DNA of 22,435 nt from a virus. The stretch is from the IMG/VR virus record IMGVR_UViG_3300025073_000176, positions 1 through 22,435 of that record. One strand, written 5' to 3'. Under the pieces are notes generated by a model. It was given only the letters and a program-made list of their open reading frames with translations. It made no database searches and had not been told where the DNA came from. Shown piece after piece: positions 1 through 5,973 of this stretch (its first letter is position 1; each line of letters starts with the position of its first letter). A program made the position numbers and the translations under genes.

Positions 1-141
1 CGGACCCGTCCCCGTACCCGTACCCGTACCCGTCCCCGGACCCGGACCCGTACCCGTCCCCGTCCCCGGACCCGGACCCGTACCCGTCCCCGTCCCCGGA
101 CCCGTCCCCGGACCCGGACCCGTACCCGTCCCCGGACCCGG
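1..141. repeat. Hexamer tandem repeat (CCCGNN)n, about 23 units
   Basis: From base 3 to 140 the plus strand is an uninterrupted run of 23 six-base units made of a constant CCG and one of only three triplets, GAC, TCC or TAC. Units 7-16 form a higher-order 30-base repeat present twice (GAC, GAC, TAC, TCC, TCC). On the minus strand every unit presents a run of at least three G separated by three-base spacers (TCC, GAC, TAC), a textbook pattern for G-quadruplex formation. The repeat ends exactly where the stop codon of the 468-142 gene begins, so for the leftward transcript it is a 3' flank and could act as a structured terminator. The other reading is that it is the 3' end of a convergent plus-strand gene encoding Asp/Ser/Tyr-Pro dipeptides. 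It reaches the window edge, so its true length is unknown. Confidence 0.95.
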
Positions 142-468
142 TCACGACAGCGCCTCGATGCTCGCCCTGGAGACAGGCGTGCATGTGAGCACCTCGCAGA
201 CATCCGCGATCACACTGTCCACCGCAGGGCCCGTGATGCCGCATTGGGGACGATGACCCAGCACGGCGAGGTGGGACAGCGTGCCTTTGCCAACGGCGTA
301 CCACTGCCAGAGGCGTCGTGACTCGCGCAGCACAGCGTGTCGTGTCGCTCGGTCGTAGGACACCAAGATACCGGCATGTACGCCGGCCTGGCTTGAGCGA
401 ACGATCACGTACGTCGTCGTTTCTGCCTTCACCGCCGCCTTCGTCTTCATCTTCGATTGCGCTTTCAT
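142..468 (-). CDS. Small phage protein, DUF6948-like
   Basis: This is a 108-residue protein of unknown biochemical role. The ATG at 468 is chosen over the ATG at 507 because an excellent Shine-Dalgarno sequence (AGGAGG, four-base spacer) sits directly before it. The N-terminus is Lys-rich (about residues 1-16). A core follows with the pattern IVRSSQAGVHAGILVS, then RRLWQWYAVGKGTLSHLA, and a C-terminal segment ending in VSRASIEAL. As I remember it, this spacing of a short beta-rich start, an Arg-Arg-hydrophobic-Trp motif and a late helical tail is typical of the phage family DUF6948. It is the last gene before the tandem repeat, and a 66-base gap follows the preceding gene (start counted from 468). 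The family call is from pattern memory only. Confidence 0.8.
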   Translation of the reverse strand: MKAQSKMKTKAAVKAETTTYVIVRSSQAGVHAGILVSYDRATRHAVLRESRRLWQWYAVGKGTLSHLAVLGHRPQCGITGPAVDSVIADVCEVLTCTPVSRASIEALS

Positions 469-534
469 CTTTCCTCCTGCTTCGCAGATCACTAACGCCT
501 GAGACATTCAGACATAAGCGTTCTGCTCGGTCCC

Positions 535-810
535 TTACTTGCCTTCCCATAGATGCCAAACGAACGGAACACCACGAGTCGAACTGGCCACATGTCGGAA
601 ATTTTCTCCGACAGGGTGCCCGGTTCCCGTGACGCAGAACTTATGCTTCTTCATCGCTCTTTCGGTCTCAACGTCCATCCACAGCAAGAACGCCCGCCCG
701 CCCATTTCAGTTCCGACCAACTCTGCATGAACCGGAACCAACCCGATCGGGGCGTCGATCTCTGTCACGTCATCGTTGACAGGAACAATGTACTTGTAAA
801 CGGTTCGCAT
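535..810 (-). CDS. Small phage protein, DUF7352-like
   Basis: This is a 91-residue protein of unknown function. It begins MRTVYKYIVPVNDD and ends GVPFVWHLWEGK, with a central LLWMDVETE strand and a GTGHPVGENFRHVAST-like segment. This order (RTVYKY start, Leu-Trp-Met strand, GTGHP motif, terminal VWHLWE) is what I associate with the DUF7352 family that is scattered through phage genomes. The start at 810 is supported by an AAGGGTG Shine-Dalgarno-like sequence a few bases upstream. It lies 13 bases downstream of the integrase stop, so the two are probably co-transcribed. No catalytic motif is evident. Confidence is high that it is a gene and moderate on the family. Confidence 0.85.
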   Translation of the reverse strand: MRTVYKYIVPVNDDVTEIDAPIGLVPVHAELVGTEMGGRAFLLWMDVETERAMKKHKFCVTGTGHPVGENFRHVASSTRGVPFVWHLWEGK

Positions 811-823
811 CGGTTTTCACCCT

Positions 824-1795
824 TCACGCCGCCACGAACGGCACATGCAGAAGTTCGGCAGCCCGCGCTTTCGCGGATTCCCCGCGACGGTCGTACCGGG
901 CCGTCGTCGTCACATTCGCGTGTCCCGCCATCTTCTGGACGGTCGCAATGTCCGCGCCTGCGTCGAGCAGATCCCCAATGAACGTACGTCGAAGGTCATG
1001 CGGCGAAAACGCCTTCACCCCTGCGGCCATCGCACGCTTCCGCAAAGTAGCGTAGACCGCTTGCGTGCTGAGTGCATGTGCTGTCGAATCGACGGTCCCG
1101 TTCTTCAGGACCGAGCAGAAAAGGGCCCCCGGGGCATCGCCACGAGCAGCAACCCATGCCGTCAGGGCAGCACGCCCCCCGTTGGTCGCGTACACAAGAC
1201 GAGCCTTGTTGCCCTTGCCGTGTCGCACCGAGACGACGCCAGTGTCAACATCGAAATCTTCGACATTGAGGTTCACCACCTCGGAGCGCCGAAGGCCAGC
1301 GCCGTAGAGGAGCGCCAGCACGGCAGCGTCGCGAAGACCACCAACGCCGTCGCGTGCGCAGTCGTCGAACAGCGCGCGGAGTTCACCAGCCGCCAGCGCA
1401 CGCCCCGCCGGAAGCGTCTCGCCCTTGACGGGAGGCAGATCCACGGCTCGGGCGAGGTCTTCTGCCGTCATGTACCCTAGCCTCCACGCCTCTTTCAGCA
1501 CACCCCGCAGAGCCGACAGGATCTTGTTGCACGTTGCAGGGGCGTACTTCTTGGACAAGCCCGAGCGAACCGCCGCAGTGTGCTGGTAGCGAACCTCGCC
1601 CCACCCTGCGCCGATGTCGACGGCGCGCATCGAATCCGAACCCGAGAACAGACGCGCGATCACGTCGAGCGCCTGCGCCTGGGTCGTACGCCCGGTCGGA
1701 GCGAGTTTCGCGAGGTAGACCGCAACCGGGTTGCGATCCAACGGGACCATGGTGGTCTCGGAAACCGTCGCAAGCGCTGTGTCTGTCGTGTTCAT
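824..1795 (-). CDS. int: Tyrosine recombinase / phage integrase
   Basis: This 323-residue site-specific recombinase would cut and rejoin attP and attB through a 3'-phosphotyrosyl intermediate to integrate the phage. The N-terminal half (about residues 20-120) fits a SAM-like core-binding domain. The catalytic domain (about 130-315) has the full set of active-site residues: Arg169 in GLRRSE, Lys194 in HGKGNK, His266 and Arg269 in SPHDLRRT, His292 in MAGH and Tyr301 in TTTARY. It therefore looks functional. The ATG at 1795 has no obvious ribosome binding site, and a 72-base intergenic region with a GTGTACAT box lies just upstream, so it may have its own promoter. It is unusually close to a tandem repeat (1-141). 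No attP core is identifiable without the host sequence. Confidence 0.97.
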   Translation of the reverse strand: MNTTDTALATVSETTMVPLDRNPVAVYLAKLAPTGRTTQAQALDVIARLFSGSDSMRAVDIGAGWGEVRYQHTAAVRSGLSKKYAPATCNKILSALRGVLKEAWRLGYMTAEDLARAVDLPPVKGETLPAGRALAAGELRALFDDCARDGVGGLRDAAVLALLYGAGLRRSEVVNLNVEDFDVDTGVVSVRHGKGNKARLVYATNGGRAALTAWVAARGDAPGALFCSVLKNGTVDSTAHALSTQAVYATLRKRAMAAGVKAFSPHDLRRTFIGDLLDAGADIATVQKMAGHANVTTTARYDRRGESAKARAAELLHVPFVAA

Positions 1796-1867
1796 GCTTT
1801 AGATGTACACTACAACGATCCGTCGCGCAACAAGAAAATAATCGGATTCGTCGTTTTTCTGCGCTGC
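1796..1867 (-). promoter_or_regulatory. Intergenic region upstream of the integrase, candidate promoter/operator
   Basis: This 72-base gap is one of the few real intergenic spaces in the window and is locally AT-richer than its surroundings (ATTATTTTCTTG on the minus strand). Reading leftward, TTGCGC is followed after 17 bases by TACATC, a weak match to a sigma-70 -35/-10 pair. The -10-like part overlaps GTGTACAT at 1803-1810, seven bases before the integrase ATG. The integrase has no visible Shine-Dalgarno sequence, which would fit a leaderless or very short leader transcript. The promoter assignment is an inference. Confidence 0.45.
1803..1810 (-). promoter_or_regulatory. GTGTACAT box before the integrase start
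   Basis: On the minus strand GTGTACAT ends seven bases before the integrase ATG. A nearly identical GTGTACAC lies eight bases before the RNA-ligase ATG (5538-5545). The palindromic TGTACA core would suit a small dimeric repressor, or the box may contribute a -10-like element. It is rated on the resemblance of the two sites alone. Confidence 0.35.
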
Positions 1868-2332
1868 CTACTTCTCGACAACGACAACGGAGGCCACCGA
1901 CGTGCTTTCGGCGTCGAATCCGAACACCGTCTGCAAGTCCTCTTCGGGCCGGTGCCCACAGTGAGGGCAGGGCTTCCCGGTGCGCACGCGTGGCCGACCG
2001 AAGTAGGCCGCTTTCGCTGCGCCCTTAAACGCACGCGTGCTTCCTCCAAGCGCGTCGTTCAGCGCATGCTGGCGACCTGCCTCGTTCGTGTACAACTTCG
2101 CGTCGTCTGGATGGCACTTGGCGAGACCTCGGCGCACGACAGCAGAATCTTCGTCCAGCGGCAACGACTTGTCGCGGTCGTCGAGATCCACGATCCAGCA
2201 GAACGTAGCGCGACGGGTGTGCGTCTCGGTCGTTTCGTGGCCATCGCGGTCGAAAGTGGTAGCCTTGTACATGTGTTTCGCGTCCCGCTTGAACACGATC
2301 CCGTACCATTTTCCTTCGTACTCAAATCTCAT
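1868..2332 (-). CDS. Hypothetical protein with C-terminal CxxC zinc-binding motif
   Basis: This 154-residue protein is not recognised. It starts at an ATG that shares ATGA with the stop of the upstream P-loop gene. The N-terminal half reads as alternating beta strands (MRFEYEGKWYGIVFKRD). The middle (about residues 60-110) is charged and helical. The C-terminal region contains CPHCGH (Cys122, Cys125, His127), half of a zinc ribbon, with no second pair visible, so metal binding is uncertain. It is the last gene of the long coupled run before the integrase's intergenic region, so it may close that transcription unit. Confidence 0.85.
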   Translation of the reverse strand: MRFEYEGKWYGIVFKRDAKHMYKATTFDRDGHETTETHTRRATFCWIVDLDDRDKSLPLDEDSAVVRRGLAKCHPDDAKLYTNEAGRQHALNDALGGSTRAFKGAAKAAYFGRPRVRTGKPCPHCGHRPEEDLQTVFGFDAESTSVASVVVVEK

Positions 2333-2550
2333 CGAAGTTCCCCTTTTGATGTCATCTTGGTCATAACTTTGATATGCGGGTCTCTCTGCATCAAAGCCGC
2401 CAGCCGTTGCGAATGGTCGCTTGGATGGGTGTCTGGTTCCAAGTCTTCCAATTCGACAACGAATCCAGCAGCAGCCAGGGAGTTCTTGACGAGCGTTGCC
2501 ACTGTCGTTTTCCCCTCCGCTGCCGATCCTGTCACGACGATAGAAATCAT
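2329..2550 (-). CDS. Mini P-loop nucleotide-binding protein
   Basis: This is a 73-residue protein starting at the ATG at 2550, which overlaps the previous stop (ATGA). It opens MISIVVTGSAAEGKTT, a beta strand followed by a Walker A loop (Gly8 to Lys14-Thr15), then a helix and a second strand (FVVELEDLEPD). The rest is short and charged. There is no room for a complete kinase or ATPase fold, because a normal P-loop NTPase needs well over 120 residues. It may work as an oligomer or as a subdomain, or be a degenerate remnant fixed in the gene array. The starting frame runs open further upstream to 2724, but that would overlap the neighbouring gene heavily and lacks a better start. Confidence 0.8.
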   Translation of the reverse strand: MISIVVTGSAAEGKTTVATLVKNSLAAAGFVVELEDLEPDTHPSDHSQRLAALMQRDPHIKVMTKMTSKGELR

Positions 2551-2771
2551 CTGGTTATTTCCACCTTTCTGTTGGCCATGTCTTCTCTGGATTGATGCAA
2601 AAATCCGAGAACCGTTCCGCGTGGAACGTTCCCGTGCTGGTGTCGAGATCCGTCTGCGTTCGTGATGGCCATCGCTGCGACAGCCACGCATGGGTGCGCC
2701 GGCTTCGCCCCGCACGCGGGGCATTTCATTTCAAGCGCCCTGGCGTCGCGGGCCTCGAATTGCGTCATCAT
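2547..2771 (-). CDS. Small zinc-finger protein (CPxCGA type)
   Basis: This 74-residue protein has the pattern CPACGAKPAHPC (Cys17, Cys20, Cys28) followed by His44 and His46, resembling the short phage zinc finger CPxCGAxPGxPC...HxxR. Such proteins are usually assumed to bind nucleic acid or a protein partner, but their role is not known. The start at 2771 overlaps the preceding stop (ATGA), and its stop overlaps the P-loop gene in the same way. An alternative ATG lies one codon further in (2768). Confidence 0.82.
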   Translation of the reverse strand: MMTQFEARDARALEMKCPACGAKPAHPCVAVAAMAITNADGSRHQHGNVPRGTVLGFLHQSREDMANRKVEITR

Positions 2772-3403
2772 CGCGCAACCCCGCGATTGCAAAACGGCCA
2801 GAGCCGCCGAAACAGGGAACGCTTCGACGATTGCCCAGATCCGGGCGCGTCCACAGGAGGAGAATTTTGGCGCCAAGACTCCATCGCAGCGGCGTATCCC
2901 GCGATGACTCTTTCAGCGGCATCCATGGCAGTCGCCGAGACGGGGCGAGCCTGCCCCGCGTCGAGGACTTCGCCACGAAGCACCAGAAGCGCGTCAACCG
3001 CTTCCGCCCGCAGCGTCAACGGAGACTTCTTCCCGCCGCGCGTGATGCTCAGAACCCCCTCTCGCTTGTTGCGATCTTTGAACCTGATCTCAACGCAGTT
3101 CATTCCGTCTGGGACCATGTCCGCGAAGCACCTGAACACCTCGCCCATGAGTTCGCTCGAAAACACGAAGTCGAACCCGTCGCCGTCATCCGAAGGGCCA
3201 GCACGCACCAACCTGTTGTCGCAGGCAGCCGCGATTCGATTCTTCAGCGTGGCGTCGGCTTCGGACACCAGCAAACGCTGGATCTCGCGTTCGATGTTCA
3301 CGCGAGTTTCCTTTTGTGAATCCAAACCAGCAGCGTCGTCTCCGCCGCAGGCGATCACGTACTTGTAGATCGCATCCCACAGCGCCACATGAGGTTTGCT
3401 CAC
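2768..3403 (-). CDS. Hypothetical protein, 211 aa
   Basis: The start is a GTG at 3403 that overlaps the previous stop (GTGA). It is chosen over an ATG at 3526, which would bury about 120 bases of the upstream genes. The protein is mixed alpha/beta and rich in Asp, Glu and Arg, with IEREIQRLLVSEAD (helix, about residues 34-47) and a central FDFVFSSELMGEVFRCFADMVP stretch (split here: FDFVFSSELM then GEVFRCFADMVP). A strand/turn segment RGGKKSPLTLRAEAVDALL follows. The C-terminus is basic (RRLWPFCNRGVAR). I do not recognise a family. There are no membrane segments and no catalytic motif I can identify. Confidence 0.82.
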   Translation of the reverse strand: MSKPHVALWDAIYKYVIACGGDDAAGLDSQKETRVNIEREIQRLLVSEADATLKNRIAAACDNRLVRAGPSDDGDGFDFVFSSELMGEVFRCFADMVPDGMNCVEIRFKDRNKREGVLSITRGGKKSPLTLRAEAVDALLVLRGEVLDAGQARPVSATAMDAAERVIAGYAAAMESWRQNSPPVDAPGSGQSSKRSLFRRLWPFCNRGVAR

Positions 3404-3495
3404 GCCAGGTCCCCTTCCTTCACGACCACCGTCGACCATCCGTATGCCAACGCACAGCACGCAACGAGTTTCGCCAGCAGCACGATCAACGTCAC
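3400..3495 (-). CDS. 31-residue predicted membrane peptide
   Basis: This very short gene starts at a GTG (3495) overlapping the previous stop as GTGA. It is preceded by GGGAGG with a four-base spacer, one of the best ribosome binding sites in the window. The product begins VTLIVLLAKLVACCALAYGW and ends with a short charged tail (VKEGDLA), so it looks like a single transmembrane helix with the charged end probably exposed. Its own stop overlaps the next GTG start. The combination of a strong RBS and two 4-base overlaps makes a chance frame unlikely. Function is unknown; a small holin-like or membrane-modulating peptide is a possibility only. Confidence 0.75.
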   Translation of the reverse strand: MTLIVLLAKLVACCALAYGWSTVVVKEGDLA

Positions 3496-4106
3496 TTGGC
3501 CTCCCATTCGTCCCAGTGGATCGCATTGATCCGCACGCACTCCGGGCACATGAACCCGACAGAAAACCCGGGATGGTTTTCGTCGGCTGCCCCGCAAAGC
3601 GCCCTCAACACCATCTTGCCGTCAACGAGCGCGTGCCCGTGTGGGATGTGCTGAACGTGAGAATGGACAGAACGGTTGCCGTCCTGGTTCACAACAACGC
3701 GCCCATCGACCCAGCGTTCTTCGACCCACTCGGCGCCCCAAAGACCGCGCGCTGCGTCCGCATGCGCCTCGGAACAGCCCAGCCGCCAGCCGTCGTTGCG
3801 CACGAAAACGACAGCGACCCGAACCGCGTACTCTTCCACCGCGCGCTTCAGCGTCGTGGATTCCATTGCGTCGTTGAACACCACACGGTCGACGCCCTTG
3901 GTGAAGCACTCCTTCTTCGTCGCGTTCCCCGAAATCCCGTCGCCTTCGGCGTCGAGGTCAATGAGCGCTTCGCATCCGCACGCCCGGCAATGGGTCGCTG
4001 CGACGCGATCACCCATCACGCCCCACGGCAGTTGCAGCATGTGGGCGAAGCTCGTTGCCCGCACCGTTGCGTCGTGTTGCGCAAGCACCATCCCGTGAGA
4101 AATCAT
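3492..4106 (-). CDS. Hypothetical protein with two Cys clusters
   Basis: This 204-residue protein starts at the ATG at 4106 (ATGA overlap). A first cluster, Cys40, Cys43 and Cys45 (HCRACGC), lies near the N-terminus. A second lies near the C-terminus (CGAADENHPGF, then FMCPECV). Together they could hold one or two zinc ions. Between them is a beta-rich, Val-rich segment (VRVAVVFVRNDGW). I see no recognised catalytic motif. It sits among small phage genes downstream of the RNA ligase. Confidence 0.82.
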   Translation of the reverse strand: MISHGMVLAQHDATVRATSFAHMLQLPWGVMGDRVAATHCRACGCEALIDLDAEGDGISGNATKKECFTKGVDRVVFNDAMESTTLKRAVEEYAVRVAVVFVRNDGWRLGCSEAHADAARGLWGAEWVEERWVDGRVVVNQDGNRSVHSHVQHIPHGHALVDGKMVLRALCGAADENHPGFSVGFMCPECVRINAIHWDEWEAK

Positions 4107-4336
4107 CTTCCATCCCCTTCACGTGGGAAAATTCGCAGTTGCCCACGGTCTTCGAGCGCATGCCGCATCTCGACTTTTTTGCATGCGTCCAATGTTTCCG
4201 TGGACCTGCCGCGCGCAATCAAAAGCTCGCGTTTCCAAGCCCAGAACGCCTTGCGCTTGGCGCGACGACCCATCCACTCGGTGATCGCTTCGCGAGCCCA
4301 TTCTCGGCTGCCGAAGTATTCTTTTTTCCGGCTCAA
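4103..4336 (-). CDS. Small basic hypothetical protein (TTG start)
   Basis: This 77-residue, strongly basic and helical protein is not recognised. Its start is taken as the TTG at 4336 because it overlaps the preceding stop as TTGA, the arrangement used at most junctions here. An ATG at 4381 is possible but lies inside the previous gene. Residues about 10-35 (WAREAITEWMGRRAKRKAF) form a basic amphipathic helix, and the C-terminus is Arg/Glu-rich. The charge pattern would suit nucleic-acid binding. That is inference only. Confidence 0.7.
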   Translation of the reverse strand: MSRKKEYFGSREWAREAITEWMGRRAKRKAFWAWKRELLIARGRSTETLDACKKVEMRHALEDRGQLRIFPREGDGR

Positions 4337-4554
4337 TCGAACGTCCCGTACGCTTCGTTCGCGCGTCGGCACGCCATGCACAGGCGCGCCCCTCCGACCG
4401 ACAGAAACGCGCGGTCACACTTCAGGCAAGTGCGCTTCTTCGACGCACCGAAAAGGTTTCGGTCGAACGGAACTACGGGGATTTTCATCCTCCGATAGAC
4501 GCGATCTTTCGCATCCACCTCGTCAGCCACGACGATGTCGATCTGGCTCGCCAT
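4333..4554 (-). CDS. Small zinc-ribbon protein
   Basis: This 73-residue protein starts at an ATG whose first base is the last base of the RNA-ligase stop (TGATG). The C-terminal half is a clear zinc ribbon: CLKC (Cys43, Cys46), a 12-residue loop RAFLSVGGAR, then CMAC (Cys59, Cys62). The N-terminal part includes VVPFDRNLF. Similar CxxC-F-S-x-G-R-x-CxxC ribbons are common in phage and bacterial DNA-binding regulators. It is probably co-produced with the ligase. Its partner is unknown. Confidence 0.85.
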   Translation of the reverse strand: MASQIDIVVADEVDAKDRVYRRMKIPVVPFDRNLFGASKKRTCLKCDRAFLSVGGARLCMACRRANEAYGTFD

Positions 4555-5528
4555 CAACCTTTTCTTCCGATGTAGTCGTCGCTCACGACCTTCAGCACCA
4601 GCCGCCCGATCTCGTCGTTGCGCGTCTCGTTGGCAGGGTGGATCACGATGCCTTCCCGCAAGTGCGACGCGCCGGGGACAAGCGATGGCCCGGAAGCCAA
4701 CGCCGCAACGAGTTCGAAATCGTACGGTCCAGTCCAGACCAGAGGCGCCAAATGCCCGGGCGCCATGCAATCATAGAGATCCACCGCGTGGAGCCAGCCA
4801 TGGGGGCACATCACGTCGAACACGCGGATGAACAAATCGCTCTTGCCTGCGCCGTACTTGAGGTCTTGGACCTGCCCGAAGACCTCTCCATAGGCGATGT
4901 GATTCGGATTCGCCCGGCACCACTTTTCGAGCCAAGGGTTCTGCGTCAGAGCGCGCCACCACATGATGCCCTGGTCTTCGCGCTTCCACTCGGTTCGAGA
5001 CCCACACCACATGCGCCCGTCGTGGAACACGAAACGACCGTTGGCGCCGTGGATCTTCTCGCTGACCAGCACGATTGTGCCGTTGAGAATCGCATGCGGG
5101 TACTTCCGTAGCGGCTCTACGTCGTAGCAGGGAGCGAAAACGCTGGGAGGCTTCTCGGCCTCGCCCCCGGAACCAGCAGCAGCCATCGGTGGTTCGTACC
5201 GTTCGATGCCAAGATCGGGGGCCGCGTTGTCGCCTTCCGCAAACCCCGCCGGCGCACGCACAAGCAGCCCCTGCGACATGACGCTGCGGAACTTTCGCAC
5301 GGTGATCCGCTCTCGGGTTCGCCCGTCCTTTGCCAAAAACGAGAAGATGGGCCGGTCGGTTGGTACAACATAATCTGGTTCCACGTACACAGCAAGGTCG
5401 CCCTCACGCCAGTCGTCGAGGCGCACCACGCACGTGTACCCACCGATGGACACGATCCCAAGCGAGTCCGCGTTCGGATGCTTTTTGATCTCGCCGAGAC
5501 GGACCACCTTCGCTTCGTGTTGGCTCAT
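4554..5528 (-). CDS. RNA ligase, Rnl5 (Deinococcus DRB0094) type
   Basis: This 324-residue ATP-dependent ligase would seal 3'-OH/5'-phosphate nicks through an adenylated lysine. The N-terminal ~110 residues (HPNADSLGIVSIGGYTCVV, then REGDLAVYVEPD) resemble the OB-like module that distinguishes the Deinococcus radiodurans Rnl5 family. The nucleotidyltransferase core carries motif I EKIHGANG (Lys158), a motif III-like IAYGEVFGQVQDLKYG (211-226), motif IV REGIVIHP (291-298) and motif V LVLKVVSDDY (Lys313). The catalytic set therefore looks complete. No polynucleotide kinase/phosphatase is encoded next to it. The ATG at 5528 lacks a clear Shine-Dalgarno sequence and is preceded by a GTGTACAC box. 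A role in repairing cleaved tRNA or nicked RNA/DNA is inferred from the family. Confidence 0.92.
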   Translation of the reverse strand: MSQHEAKVVRLGEIKKHPNADSLGIVSIGGYTCVVRLDDWREGDLAVYVEPDYVVPTDRPIFSFLAKDGRTRERITVRKFRSVMSQGLLVRAPAGFAEGDNAAPDLGIERYEPPMAAAGSGGEAEKPPSVFAPCYDVEPLRKYPHAILNGTIVLVSEKIHGANGRFVFHDGRMWCGSRTEWKREDQGIMWWRALTQNPWLEKWCRANPNHIAYGEVFGQVQDLKYGAGKSDLFIRVFDVMCPHGWLHAVDLYDCMAPGHLAPLVWTGPYDFELVAALASGPSLVPGASHLREGIVIHPANETRNDEIGRLVLKVVSDDYIGRKG

Positions 5529-5537
5529 GCAAAGACG

Positions 5538-5545
5538 TGTACACC
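5538..5545 (-). promoter_or_regulatory. GTGTACAC palindrome before the RNA-ligase start
   Basis: This perfect 8-base palindrome sits in the 23-base gap before the RNA ligase, eight bases upstream of its ATG. It matches the GTGTACAT before the integrase in sequence, spacing and lack of a ribosome binding site. It may be an operator or part of a -10 element. Confidence 0.35.
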
Positions 5546-5551
5546 CGAAGG

Positions 5552-5794
5552 CTACTTCTGCGCAAGAAAAATCTTCGCTACGGCATCAACGATCTTCGAC
5601 CGAAGATCACCGCAGAACCCTGCGTTCGTGAGGGCTTCGACCAATGATGCTTCGTCGATTTTCTGGCGCGATAGGAGCAACGCCAGCGTGCGCACAAGCC
5701 CGCCAACGGTTGCGGAATCTACGGGAACGTCAACGGTGGTTCCGCGCACGACAGAGGCGCGTGCGAAGTCGACTTGGATCACGCGGTCGTTCAC
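5552..5794 (-). CDS. Small hypothetical protein, 80 aa
   Basis: The GTG at 5794 overlaps the previous stop (GTGA). The product has a short beta-rich N-terminus (VIQVDFARAS, then TTVDVPVDSATV). A helical body follows (LVRTLALLLSRQKIDEASLVEALTNAG, here split as LVRTLALLLSRQ and KIDEASLVEALTNAG). The C-terminus is KIVDAVAKIF. No Cys cluster or membrane segment stands out. Family is unknown. It lies just upstream of the RNA-ligase promoter-like gap and may end a transcription unit. Confidence 0.8.
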   Translation of the reverse strand: MNDRVIQVDFARASVVRGTTVDVPVDSATVGGLVRTLALLLSRQKIDEASLVEALTNAGFCGDLRSKIVDAVAKIFLAQK

Positions 5795-5973
5795 TTTCGG
5801 CCATCCATACCGAAATCCTGCCGGATCACCGGAATGCGGTTTATCTCTCGCTTTGTTACATATTCGCCATTCAAAATACGACGACGCGCTTCGTCGTGTA
5901 CGACAATGAAGTCGATTCCACGTCGTACAAGACTACCGTTCAACTCAGATGGCGGGTCGGCTTGACCCGCCAT
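5791..5973 (-). CDS. Small basic hypothetical protein, 60 aa
   Basis: This frame is kept as a gene because its stop overlaps the next GTG start (GTGA), the signature of real junctions here. The first ATG (5973) lies inside the right arm of a strong hairpin (5948-5974) and has no Shine-Dalgarno sequence. Translation may therefore begin further in, for example at the TTG at 5943. The core reads GIDFIVVHDEARRRILNGEY, followed by VTKREINRIPVI. It is small, mixed alpha/beta and not recognised. Confidence 0.6.
   Translation of the reverse strand: MAGQADPPSELNGSLVRRGIDFIVVHDEARRRILNGEYVTKREINRIPVIRQDFGMDGRK

Noticed and set aside
1-141. CRISPR array
   Set aside because: The repeat has no spacers. 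It is a continuous six-base tandem repeat with three unit types.
2329-2550. Polynucleotide kinase partner for the RNA ligase
   Set aside because: It has only a Walker A loop in 73 residues, with no phosphatase motif or kinase lid, so it cannot be a normal Pnk.
3396-5111. 571-codon open frame on the plus strand
   Set aside because: It runs antisense across five well-supported leftward genes with recognisable domains and overlapping starts. Its translation is Arg/Pro/His-rich with no domain, as expected for a shadow of GC-rich coding sequence.
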